Positions 18,228 through 25,722 of a DNA stretch of 64,000 nucleotides are shown one piece after another. Within the stretch, counting starts at the first letter, position 1, and every line of letters starts with the position of its first letter. Below the pieces are notes generated by a model. The model saw nothing but the letters and a program-made list of their open reading frames with translations. It had not been told where the DNA came from and did no database searches. This stretch comes from CAYJPV01 sp964372095 (GTDB lineage: Bacteria > Acidobacteriota > Vicinamibacteria > Vicinamibacterales > JAKQTR01): contig CAYJPV010000013.1 in assembly GCA_964372095.1 (NCBI GenBank), forward strand, positions 62,001 to 126,000. The letters are read 5' to 3'. Position numbers and translations under genes: made by a program.

Positions 18228-19305
18228 CCACCTCGGGCCAGCTGCCCTGCGCGCGTGGCTTGTCGAAACCGATCCGGCGGCCCTCGACGTGTTGTGGGCC
18301 CGTGCAGACGAGGTTCGCCGCGCGCGCGTGGGAGATGATGTTTACCTGCGAGGCCTGATCGAGATCACGAACTACTGCGTGCGGCACTGCGCCTACTGCG
18401 GGATTGCCGCGTGTGCCGGCCCGCTGCCGCGGTATCGCATGACTGCGGAGGAGATCGTGGCGTGCGCCGTGAAAGGACGGGACCTCGGGTTCGGCACCAT
18501 CGTCCTGCAGGGCGGGGAAGACCCGGCGGTTACGGGCGAGTTCCTGGCTGGCGTGGTTCGCCGCATCAAGGCCGAAACGGGCCTGGCCGTCACGCTGTCG
18601 CTGGGTGAGCGGAGCGACGACGATCTGCGCGCGTGGCGCGACGCCGGGGCCGACCGCTATCTTCTGCGTTTCGAGACGACCGATCCGGACCTGTACGCGC
18701 GTATTCACCCGAGCCTGCCTGGCACCGTGTCGGATCGCCTGGCCCATCTGCTGCGCCTGCGGGCCATGGGTTTCGAGATTGGCACGGGGATCATGGTCGG
18801 GATCCCGGGGCAGACCTGGGACACGCTTGTCAGTGACATCTGGACGTTCCGCGACTACGACATCGACATGATCGGCGTCGGGCCCTATCTGCCCAGCCCG
18901 CGCACGCCGCTGGCGGGTCCCTTGAAAGACGAGTTGATGGCGGCGCCCGGCGCGCAGGTGCCCAACGACGAACTCACCACGCTGAAGGTCCTGGCGCTGA
19001 CGCGGCTCGTGTGTCCCGACACGAACATCCCGAGTACCACCGCGCTCTCGATTCTCGAACCGTCCCAGGGACGGTCGCACGGCCTGTCGCGCGGCGCGAA
19101 CGTCATCATGCCGAACCTGACGCCAGCGGAGTACCGCGTGCTCTACGAGATCTACCCGGGCAAGGCCGCCGTGCACGAAACCGTCGAAGACCTCGCGGAT
19201 GGCGTGTTCCGCCTCATTGCGCACCTCGGGCGCACCGTCGGGGCCGGCCCCGGCGCGCGCCGACAGACGAGGGACACCAACGATGTACCACCAAACGAAA
19301 GCTGA
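18202..19305 (+). CDS. hydE: [FeFe]-hydrogenase maturation radical SAM protein HydE
   Basis: Radical SAM enzyme that processes the iron-cysteine complex made by HydG into the diiron precursor of the H-cluster; 367 residues. The radical SAM cluster motif is CVRHCAYC (about residues 57-64) in ITNYCVRHCAYCGIAA, followed by LQGGEDPAV and LGERSDDDL, typical of HydE. The start at 18202 lies inside the hydF end; a GTG at 18211 is an alternative. The gene overlaps hydF upstream and the esterase gene downstream by 23 bases. Confidence 0.96.
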   Translation: MHTVPPGLDHLGPAALRAWLVETDPAALDVLWARADEVRRARVGDDVYLRGLIEITNYCVRHCAYCGIAACAGPLPRYRMTAEEIVACAVKGRDLGFGTIVLQGGEDPAVTGEFLAGVVRRIKAETGLAVTLSLGERSDDDLRAWRDAGADRYLLRFETTDPDLYARIHPSLPGTVSDRLAHLLRLRAMGFEIGTGIMVGIPGQTWDTLVSDIWTFRDYDIDMIGVGPYLPSPRTPLAGPLKDELMAAPGAQVPNDELTTLKVLALTRLVCPDTNIPSTTALSILEPSQGRSHGLSRGANVIMPNLTPAEYRVLYEIYPGKAAVHETVEDLADGVFRLIAHLGRTVGAGPGARRQTRDTNDVPPNES

Positions 19306-20281
19306 GCGTGCCCTCCCGGACACGACCCACACGCCGTCGAGCCTGAGCTCCGGGAGAGACGTCCTCCCGCGCGCGGGCCTCTCCGTCCTTTTGCTGTTCC
19401 TGGCCGTGACCATGTCTACCGCACAGACGCATATGCCGTCGCAGGTACTTCCGATCTGGCCGGAGGGCGTTCCCAACGCCCTGGCCAACCCGGCACCAGA
19501 GGTGGAAGAGGAGCCGTTCCGGCCGACGAACATCGGCGTGCCGACCCTGAGCGTGTTCCCGGCTCCGGAGCGGCTGCGTAACGGCACCGCGATGGTGATC
19601 TGCCCGGGCGGCGGGTACAGGAGGTTGGCCATCGACAAGGAAGGCCGAGACATCGCCGCGTGGCTCAACAAGGCTGGCATCACGGCGTTCGTGCTGAAGT
19701 ACCGCGTGCCGCAGTTTGGGCATCCGGCGCCGCTGCAGGATGTGCTGCGGGCCATTCGCCTGGTGCGTCGCGACGCGGCCACGTGGCACGTTGATCCCGC
19801 GCGGATCGGTGTCATGGGGTTTTCGGCCGGAGGCCACCTGGCCGCCTCGGCGGCGACGCTGTTCGACGAAGCGGCGGGCCGCACGGGCGCAACCATCGAT
19901 GCCGTCAGCGCGCGGCCGGACTTTCAGATCCTGATCTACCCGGTCATCACCATGAGCGGACCCACGACCCATGCCGGTTCACGCGAGTACCTGCTGGGCA
20001 AGGCACCCGCGCCGGCGTTGACCGAGGCCCTGTCGCTCCAGAACCGGGTCACCGCCGTGACGCCGCCGGCGTTTCTCGTGCATGGTGGCAACGACGCCTC
20101 GGTTCCGGTGGAGAACAGTGTTCTCTACTACCTGGCCTTGCGCAGGGCTGGTGTCCAGGCCGAGTTGCACGCGTACCAGCATGGGCCGCACGGGATAGCG
20201 ACCCTGCCCGGGAATGGTCCGATCTCGGAATGGCCCAGGCGCTGCGAAGAATGGCTGCGTGCCCGTAGCCTGATTCGGTGA
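19283..20281 (+). CDS. Exported alpha/beta hydrolase (acetyl-esterase-like)
   Basis: Predicted secreted serine esterase of the BD-FAE/Axe-like group, 332 residues. A long N-region precedes a hydrophobic segment (AGLSVLLLFLAVTMSTAQ). The oxyanion region is VICPGGGYRRLAI (about 95-107), the nucleophile elbow GFSAGGH (about 176-182), the acid is in VHGGNDASVPVENS (about 265-278) and the catalytic His is in HGPHGIA (about 304). Although its start overlaps hydE, its product has no evident link to hydrogenase assembly and may only share the transcript. Confidence 0.82.
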   Translation: MYHQTKAERALPDTTHTPSSLSSGRDVLPRAGLSVLLLFLAVTMSTAQTHMPSQVLPIWPEGVPNALANPAPEVEEEPFRPTNIGVPTLSVFPAPERLRNGTAMVICPGGGYRRLAIDKEGRDIAAWLNKAGITAFVLKYRVPQFGHPAPLQDVLRAIRLVRRDAATWHVDPARIGVMGFSAGGHLAASAATLFDEAAGRTGATIDAVSARPDFQILIYPVITMSGPTTHAGSREYLLGKAPAPALTEALSLQNRVTAVTPPAFLVHGGNDASVPVENSVLYYLALRRAGVQAELHAYQHGPHGIATLPGNGPISEWPRRCEEWLRARSLIR

Positions 20282-20301
20282 CCCCAAAGGGGGCCTACCC
20301 C

Positions 20302-20322
20302 AAAAGGGGCCTGGCCCCTTTT
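20302..20322. repeat. AAAAGGGGCC palindrome, copy 1
   Basis: Perfect inverted repeat AAAAGGGGCC/GGCCCCTTTT around one T. An identical copy lies 100 bases on, at 20402. A related CCAAAGGGGGCC is just upstream. Confidence 0.8.
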
Positions 20323-20401
20323 CGGCCCTGAGGGGGTCGTCGCGCTGCCCGCCGGGCCAATATACGCCAGTTTTGACCACTTCACGTTTTAGGGCATTTG
20401 C

Positions 20402-20424
20402 AAAAGGGGCCTGGCCCCTTTTTT
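20402..20424. terminator. Bidirectional terminator between convergent genes
   Basis: The second AAAAGGGGCC palindrome is followed by six T on the plus strand and by four T on the minus strand. It lies immediately after the stop of the minus-strand peptidase gene and 120 bases after the esterase gene. Confidence 0.75.
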
Positions 20425-22237
20425 ATTTCGCGACCACTTCCATCGTGCGGAACACCGGGTAGAACTCGGGCGCCGGCGTGGTGCCGAGCACCGGGTCGAG
20501 GATGTTCCACGTCATGAAGCCGTCATCCGACATCGGGTCGAACAGCATGAACGCCAGCCGCGCGAGCGGCTGGTCGAGCGTGACGACGAGCGAACCCGCC
20601 GGGATCGTCTGGTCCGCCGTCTCCCAGGCGCCGGTCATCGTGCGGAGTTTGTGCGTGCCCTGGTACTCGTTGGCAGCGACGGCGGTTGCGGCGATCCTGA
20701 AGCGGTCGGCCTTGAGTGTCATCTCTGTTGTCGTCTTGAAGTACGTGATGCCGTGGGCTTCGAGGCGATCGATGACGGCCGCCATCATGCGGACGGCCGG
20801 GCTGCCCTGAGGGCCGCGCATGAAAGGTCCGCCCATGGCGCCAGGGGGCGGCCCCTGTGGCGCCTGACCGGCGGCGGGACGCGCGGGCGGAGCGGTCTGC
20901 GGCGGCGCCTGGCCCGCCGGCGTGGGCTGCGTGGCCGGCGCCGCAGGGATGACATAGGCACGGGGCGCGAGCGCGAACTCGGTCGGCTCCACCAGGCCGT
21001 AGTGCGGCATCATCTCGGTTCGTTCGCTGCCGGTCACGCGGCGGCGCATCGGGCGGTCAGGGACGTACGGGTTTCGTTCGTCGACGACATCGGCGAGGAC
21101 CGCCTTGATCGGATCGGAAAACTTGCCGAGGCGGTGCCGCACACTCATCTGCGTGCCAACGATTGAGGCGGCGTCGGCGTCGGCGATGGCCTTGCGGATC
21201 GCGGCGCCGTTCTTCACGGCGTAGTTGACGATCTCCTCGACGAACCAGTAGTTGGACTTGATACGATCCTCGAAGGACGCGTAGGAGTACGTTTCCGACA
21301 GGATGCCGATGCGGTTGCGGAGTCCCCAGTACGTCTGCGTATAACGGGGCTTGTAGAGATCGAGATCGCCACGCCACGCCCGTTCGCCCTGGCGCGAGAC
21401 GCCGCCGTAGTAGAAGAAGTCCCAGCCGCGGTTCGCCTTCACGGCCTTCGTGACCGACGGCAGCAGGTCGCCGCGCACCAGCGTCGCGATACCCGGCGCC
21501 GTGTTGGGGTTCCCGGACGTCTCGTAGGTGACGAAGAACCCGTGATCGCTGCCGTTCGTCGTGTGGAGATCGATCGCGATGTGGGGATCGTACTGCGTCA
21601 TCAGGCGCGCCATGGAGCGGGCTTCTGACGTCTCCATCTTGGTGTTGTCGCGGTTGAGGTCGAGGTCCTGGGCATTGTGGCGCTGTCCCATGCCGCCGAT
21701 CGGCCCGAACTGGCTGCCGCGGTTGCGGATGTTGACACGTTCGTTGCCGTCGGCGTTGTAGATGGGGTTGATCAGCAGGACCACGTGATCAAACCACGCC
21801 GCCCGCTCGCCTTTGGCAATCGACCGCAGGAGCCACAGCATGGCTTCTTTGCCCTCGACCTCCCCGGCGTGAATGTTGCCCTGGATGTAGATGCGGATCT
21901 TGCCCGTGGCGCGGACGGATTCCGGCGTGGCATCCGGTGCCCCAATGACCGCAAGCGGCATCGGGCGGCCTTCGTAGGTGTGCCCGCAGGTGGTGAGGCG
22001 AATCTGAGGGGCCGCGGCCGCCATGGCCTTCATGAAGGCCATGACTTCGTCATAGCGGCTGGTCTCGGTGTAGTTCGACAACTCCGGACGTGTCTGTGGC
22101 CAGTCCCGGGCGGCGCGCGGGGCCTGGCCTCGCGTGGCCGGAGCCTGCGCCCAGGCCGGGGCAGCCATCGCGATCACGAGAAAGAGGACGGCGGGAGCAG
22201 CACGGAGTCCGGCCAATGTACCGCAGTGTGGTGTCAT
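20423..22237 (-). CDS. Exported M14-family zinc carboxypeptidase
   Basis: Predicted secreted metallopeptidase, 604 residues, with a signal peptide (AVLFLVIAMAAPAWA) and zinc ligands in NIHAGEVEGKEAML (HxxE, about residues 117-130) and IDLHTTNGSDHG (third ligand His, about 218). The catalytic Glu is probably in ILSETYSYASF. The middle holds a Pro/Ala-rich linker (about 450-490). Such M14 proteins with a C-terminal domain of unknown role are common in Acidobacteriota. The peptide substrate is unknown. GAGG lies before the ATG. Confidence 0.85.
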   Translation of the reverse strand: MTPHCGTLAGLRAAPAVLFLVIAMAAPAWAQAPATRGQAPRAARDWPQTRPELSNYTETSRYDEVMAFMKAMAAAAPQIRLTTCGHTYEGRPMPLAVIGAPDATPESVRATGKIRIYIQGNIHAGEVEGKEAMLWLLRSIAKGERAAWFDHVVLLINPIYNADGNERVNIRNRGSQFGPIGGMGQRHNAQDLDLNRDNTKMETSEARSMARLMTQYDPHIAIDLHTTNGSDHGFFVTYETSGNPNTAPGIATLVRGDLLPSVTKAVKANRGWDFFYYGGVSRQGERAWRGDLDLYKPRYTQTYWGLRNRIGILSETYSYASFEDRIKSNYWFVEEIVNYAVKNGAAIRKAIADADAASIVGTQMSVRHRLGKFSDPIKAVLADVVDERNPYVPDRPMRRRVTGSERTEMMPHYGLVEPTEFALAPRAYVIPAAPATQPTPAGQAPPQTAPPARPAAGQAPQGPPPGAMGGPFMRGPQGSPAVRMMAAVIDRLEAHGITYFKTTTEMTLKADRFRIAATAVAANEYQGTHKLRTMTGAWETADQTIPAGSLVVTLDQPLARLAFMLFDPMSDDGFMTWNILDPVLGTTPAPEFYPVFRTMEVVAK

Positions 22238-22597
22238 CAGAGAGCCTCATCGATGCGGGAACGCAATGTCGTCAGAGTGTAGCAGAGCCGCCGGCTCCAG
22301 ACCGCGGCGGGCGCTCCGGCTCCATCCGGGCCTCCAGGGCCCTTGACAAGGCGCGGAGGTTCGGACAGAGTGTCGCGGAGTCGCCCCTCCCTTTTCACTG
22401 ACGGAGGCCACAGCAGCGCGTCGCCGACGACATGAGGTCCAGGTACGGCAGGACCGGTACCCGGTTGTCCGGCGACACACGAATCGATCCGCGCGGCTTC
22501 CGTTCTCAGACCCGTCACCGTTCACCTGACGCCCGTTGACGGACGACGTGCACGTTCTGTGCGCCGTCCCGGGGGGTGTCCTATACCGAGGGACGTT
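22238..22597. other. Divergent intergenic region, no gene seen
   Basis: 360 bases between divergent genes. No tRNA, repeat or open frame with coding character was seen. TTGACA at 22343-22348 on the plus strand is a candidate -35, but no good -10 lies at the right distance. Confidence 0.5.
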
Positions 22598-22882
22598 ATG
22601 GCTGGCATCGATTTCAAGGCGCCCGTCACAAAGGAGCGTGAGGACGCCGACGTGGTGGCGCACAACACCCGGATGGGCGTCATCCTTCTGGCGGTCTACG
22701 TGGTGTTCTACGGCGGGTTCATGGCACTGAGTGCCTTCCGGCCGGCGGCGATGGCCGCCGCGCCGTTTGGGGGACCGAATGCTGCGGTCCTGTACGGATT
22801 CGCGCTGATTGTGCTCGCGCTGGTACTCGCCCTGATCTACATGGCCGTGTGCCGCAAATCGAAAGCGGGGAAGGCGTCATGA
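22598..22882 (+). CDS. DUF485 small inner-membrane protein
   Basis: 94-residue protein with two transmembrane segments (MGVILLAVYVVFYGGFMAL and VLYGFALIVLALVLALIYM), matching DUF485 proteins that nearly always precede an ActP-type symporter. The function is probably accessory to the transporter. The ATG follows GAGGGACG, and the stop overlaps the next ATG by four bases. Confidence 0.88.
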   Translation: MAGIDFKAPVTKEREDADVVAHNTRMGVILLAVYVVFYGGFMALSAFRPAAMAAAPFGGPNAAVLYGFALIVLALVLALIYMAVCRKSKAGKAS

Positions 22883-24801
22883 TCCACGAAGCCTCGACCC
22901 TCTCGATTCTGGTGTTCCTGGTGTTCGCGGGTTCGGTCCTCGGCATCAGCTTCTACCTGGGTGCCCGCGCGAAGTCGGCGTCGGGCTACTTCGCCGCCGG
23001 CGGCAGCATCCATTGGGCCGTGAACGGTGTGGCGTTTGCCGGCGACTACCTGTCCGCGGCGTCTTTCCTCGGCATCTGCGGCATGATCGCCTTCTACGGG
23101 TACGACGGATTCCTGTACTCGATCGGGTACCTTGCGGGCTGGATCGTTGCCCTCTTCGTCATCGCCGAGCCGCTCAAGCGCCTGGGGCGCTTCACCTTTG
23201 CGGACGCGCTCGACAACCAGTTCAACTCCCGCGGCATCAAGCTGGCGGCGGCCATCAGCACGCTCGTCGTGAGCTGCTTCTACCTGATCCCGCAGATGGT
23301 TGGCGCGGGCGCGCTCGTCCAGCCGCTGCTGGGCTTCCCGCACTACGTCGGCGTCCTGCTGGTCGGCAGCATCGTCACCATGATCGTCATGACGGCGGGC
23401 ATGGTCTCGACGACCTGGGTGCAGTTCATCAAGGGCGCGATGCTCGTGGTGTTGTGCGCCATCATCACGGTCCTGATCCTGTTGCGGGGCGTGACCACCA
23501 ACCCCCGCGACAACAGCGAGAAAGCCGGCGCGGTCCTGAAACGCGGCGTGCCCGCGGCCGATGTCGTCGAGGCCCCCGGCCATACGCTGGTGCCCGCAGA
23601 CGGGGGATGGTCCGGCACGCCATACGTCAGGGTCCGGAATACGGCCACCGGCGTGGTGTCGGTGTGGCGCAAGGAGGCCGACGGCCTGCTGTCGGAGGCG
23701 CAGACGATCACCATCCTGCCAGGCGGCGGGAAGCTGGCCAACGGGCTTCCTCAGGGCAAACAGGCTGGCCAGGGTGACCTGGTTCCCGTGGGTTACGCGT
23801 CGAAGTTGCCTGGCGGGGTGGCGAACACCGGGCCGCTCGGTCCGTTCGAGTTCCTGCAGACGATGCAGGACAGCGAGGTGATCCTGTGGGGGTCGGACAA
23901 GGTGGCCGGCGCCGACGGGACGACCACCGTGTACTACCAGAAGCCCACCCCCGGCAGCGACTTCATGACGCCTGGCTCGAGCCCGACGTTCCGCAAGGTC
24001 CGCAGCAGTGCGCCCGCCGACAAGCTCGACTTCCTCTCGCTGATGTTGGCGCTGTTCTGCGGCACGGCGTCGTTGCCGCACATCCTGATTCGGTACTACA
24101 CGGTCAAGGATCAACTCAGCGCACGGAAGAGCACCGTCGTCGGCATCGCCGCGATTGGGTTCTTCTACGTGCTCACGTTGTTCCTCGGTCTTGGCGCCAT
24201 GACCAGTGGCACGCTGGACGTGACCGACTCGAACATGTCGGCGCCCCTGCTAGCCAGGAGCTTCAACGAACTGCTCTTCGCCATGATCTCGGCCGTGGCG
24301 TTCACGACCGTGCTCGGGACGGTCAGCGGCCTCATCATGGCGGCCAGCGGCGCGGTCGCGCACGACCTGATGACGAACTTCCTCAAGATCCGCATGGACG
24401 AATTCCAGAAGGTCCGGGCGGCCAAGGTGGCGGCGCTCTGTGTCGGCGTGATCGCCATGGCGCTGGGCATCGCCTTCTCGCGAATGAACGTCAACTTCCT
24501 CGTGGGATGGGCGTTCAACATCGCGGCGTCGGCGAACCTGCCGGCGCTGGTCATGCTGCTGTTCTGGAAGCGCACCACCAAGCAGGGCATCACGGCGTCG
24601 ATTCTCGTGGGCATGTTCTCGTCGCTCGGGTGGATCCTGTCGAGTGCGCAGGCGTTCAAGGACGTGTACGGCCTGGATCCCGCCGGCGCCCTGGTGCCCT
24701 TCAGCCAGCCCGCCATTGTCACGATTCCGCTGGGATTCCTGGTGCTGGTAGCCGTGTCGCTGGTGACCAAGCGGGAGGCGCCGAAGCCGGCTGCCGTGTG
24801 A
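22879..24801 (+). CDS. ActP-like sodium/solute symporter with an enlarged loop
   Basis: Sodium:solute symporter (SSS) family, 640 residues, about 13 transmembrane helices, likely importing acetate or another monocarboxylate with Na+. The N-terminal part (YLGARAKSASGYFAAGGSIHW, FAGDYLSAASFLG) is typical of ActP/YjcG. E. coli ActP has about 550 residues. Here a polar segment of roughly 170 residues (about 210-380: NPRDNSEKAGAVLKRG to FRKVRSSAPADK) lies between two helices. It is coupled to the DUF485 gene. The substrate is inferred from family and neighbour only. Confidence 0.85.
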   Translation: MIHEASTLSILVFLVFAGSVLGISFYLGARAKSASGYFAAGGSIHWAVNGVAFAGDYLSAASFLGICGMIAFYGYDGFLYSIGYLAGWIVALFVIAEPLKRLGRFTFADALDNQFNSRGIKLAAAISTLVVSCFYLIPQMVGAGALVQPLLGFPHYVGVLLVGSIVTMIVMTAGMVSTTWVQFIKGAMLVVLCAIITVLILLRGVTTNPRDNSEKAGAVLKRGVPAADVVEAPGHTLVPADGGWSGTPYVRVRNTATGVVSVWRKEADGLLSEAQTITILPGGGKLANGLPQGKQAGQGDLVPVGYASKLPGGVANTGPLGPFEFLQTMQDSEVILWGSDKVAGADGTTTVYYQKPTPGSDFMTPGSSPTFRKVRSSAPADKLDFLSLMLALFCGTASLPHILIRYYTVKDQLSARKSTVVGIAAIGFFYVLTLFLGLGAMTSGTLDVTDSNMSAPLLARSFNELLFAMISAVAFTTVLGTVSGLIMAASGAVAHDLMTNFLKIRMDEFQKVRAAKVAALCVGVIAMALGIAFSRMNVNFLVGWAFNIAASANLPALVMLLFWKRTTKQGITASILVGMFSSLGWILSSAQAFKDVYGLDPAGALVPFSQPAIVTIPLGFLVLVAVSLVTKREAPKPAAV

Positions 24802-24817
24802 AGCCGCGTCGGACCTG

Positions 24818-24945
24818 ACCGAGAGCTCACTTCGGTTGCGCGAGTTCATGCGTGGGCGCTGGCTTCAGCCAGCGCCCAGTCGCGTCCGGCTCAAGCTGGA
24901 CGCCACGGCGTAGCACTCGACGCGGTGAGTTCCGGCGAGTTCCGG
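24818..24945. repeat. Dispersed hairpin element, copy 2 (intact)
   Basis: Contains the GGGCGCTGGC/TTCA hairpin (24854-24877), CAGTCGCG and a second hairpin GCGTCC..GGACGC (24882-24903), then a stretch with GCACTCGAC. It matches 4.9-5.2 kb in order and sequence, but without the intervening gap. Confidence 0.8.
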
Positions 24946-24947
24946 CG

Positions 24948-25718
24948 TCAGGCCGAGGCGGACGGGCCCGCCGTCAGCGACATCGTCTCGGTGTCCCAGA
25001 TGACTGGCCACGATGCCGACGCGTCAGCATCGCCGACGCACACGAACAGCGTCCCGTCGATCTCCGCCGCGTGCGGATGGTGATGGTGTCCAAACACCCA
25101 GGCGGTCGGTCTGTACGCCAGCGTGTGCCAGATCCGGCTGAGTTCCGCCTCGCCGCAATCTTCAAGGGGTCCTGGGTCGAAGCCGGCCGAGACGATGTGG
25201 TCGATCACGCCGCCGTGCAGCTCTTCGGGCCCTGACAGGCCGATGCCGATCCGTGACGGACACGAGTGCGAAACAATCAGTGCCGGCCGCGCCCTGTTGA
25301 ACAGCGTGCCGGCCTCTTCGGCCTGACGGCGCAGGATGTAGTTCGGCAGGCCGGCCGTCTGGTTGTGCCGCTGCGGCCGATCGACGTGGAGCGCGCCGCC
25401 AATGAACCCCACCGCCGACGTCCCGAGATAGTCCACCGACGGCCGTCTCTGGTAGAAGAGCTGCAGGTCGTCGCGCCACCGCGCGTCGTGGCCGGCGTCG
25501 AGCGCACGCTGCAGCCAGCCATGGTCTTCGTGGTTGCCGTCGATGGCATAGACCGGCACCGGGTAACGCGCCGGATGTCTGCGCATTGCCCGCTCGTCGA
25601 AGCCGTAGTCCCCCACTTGAATGGCCGCCGAGATGCCGAGGTCGTCCCGGCCGCGTTCGAGCAGCCCGGCCAACCGTTCGTGCCGGCCGTGCACGTCGCC
25701 CACAATCAGCACGCGCAT
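24948..25718 (-). CDS. Metallophosphoesterase
   Basis: Calcineurin-like phosphoesterase, 256 residues, with the full metal set: GDVHGRH (residues 7-13), GDYGFD (about 36), GNHED (about 60), SHSCPSR (about 160) and GHHHHPH (about 215). No signal peptide, so cytoplasmic. The start lies four bases after the stop of the Cache-PAS-CBS-DUF294 gene, and both follow an AmpG-like transporter, so the three form an operon. Its substrate could be a nucleotide, a phosphoprotein or a cell-wall precursor; the sequence does not say. Confidence 0.85.
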   Translation of the reverse strand: MRVLIVGDVHGRHERLAGLLERGRDDLGISAAIQVGDYGFDERAMRRHPARYPVPVYAIDGNHEDHGWLQRALDAGHDARWRDDLQLFYQRRPSVDYLGTSAVGFIGGALHVDRPQRHNQTAGLPNYILRRQAEEAGTLFNRARPALIVSHSCPSRIGIGLSGPEELHGGVIDHIVSAGFDPGPLEDCGEAELSRIWHTLAYRPTAWVFGHHHHPHAAEIDGTLFVCVGDADASASWPVIWDTETMSLTAGPSASA

Positions 25719-25722
25719 GGCA

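Noticed and set aside
22238..22597. tRNA or small RNA gene in the 360-base divergent gap
   Set aside because: No cloverleaf, T-loop consensus or terminator could be made out.
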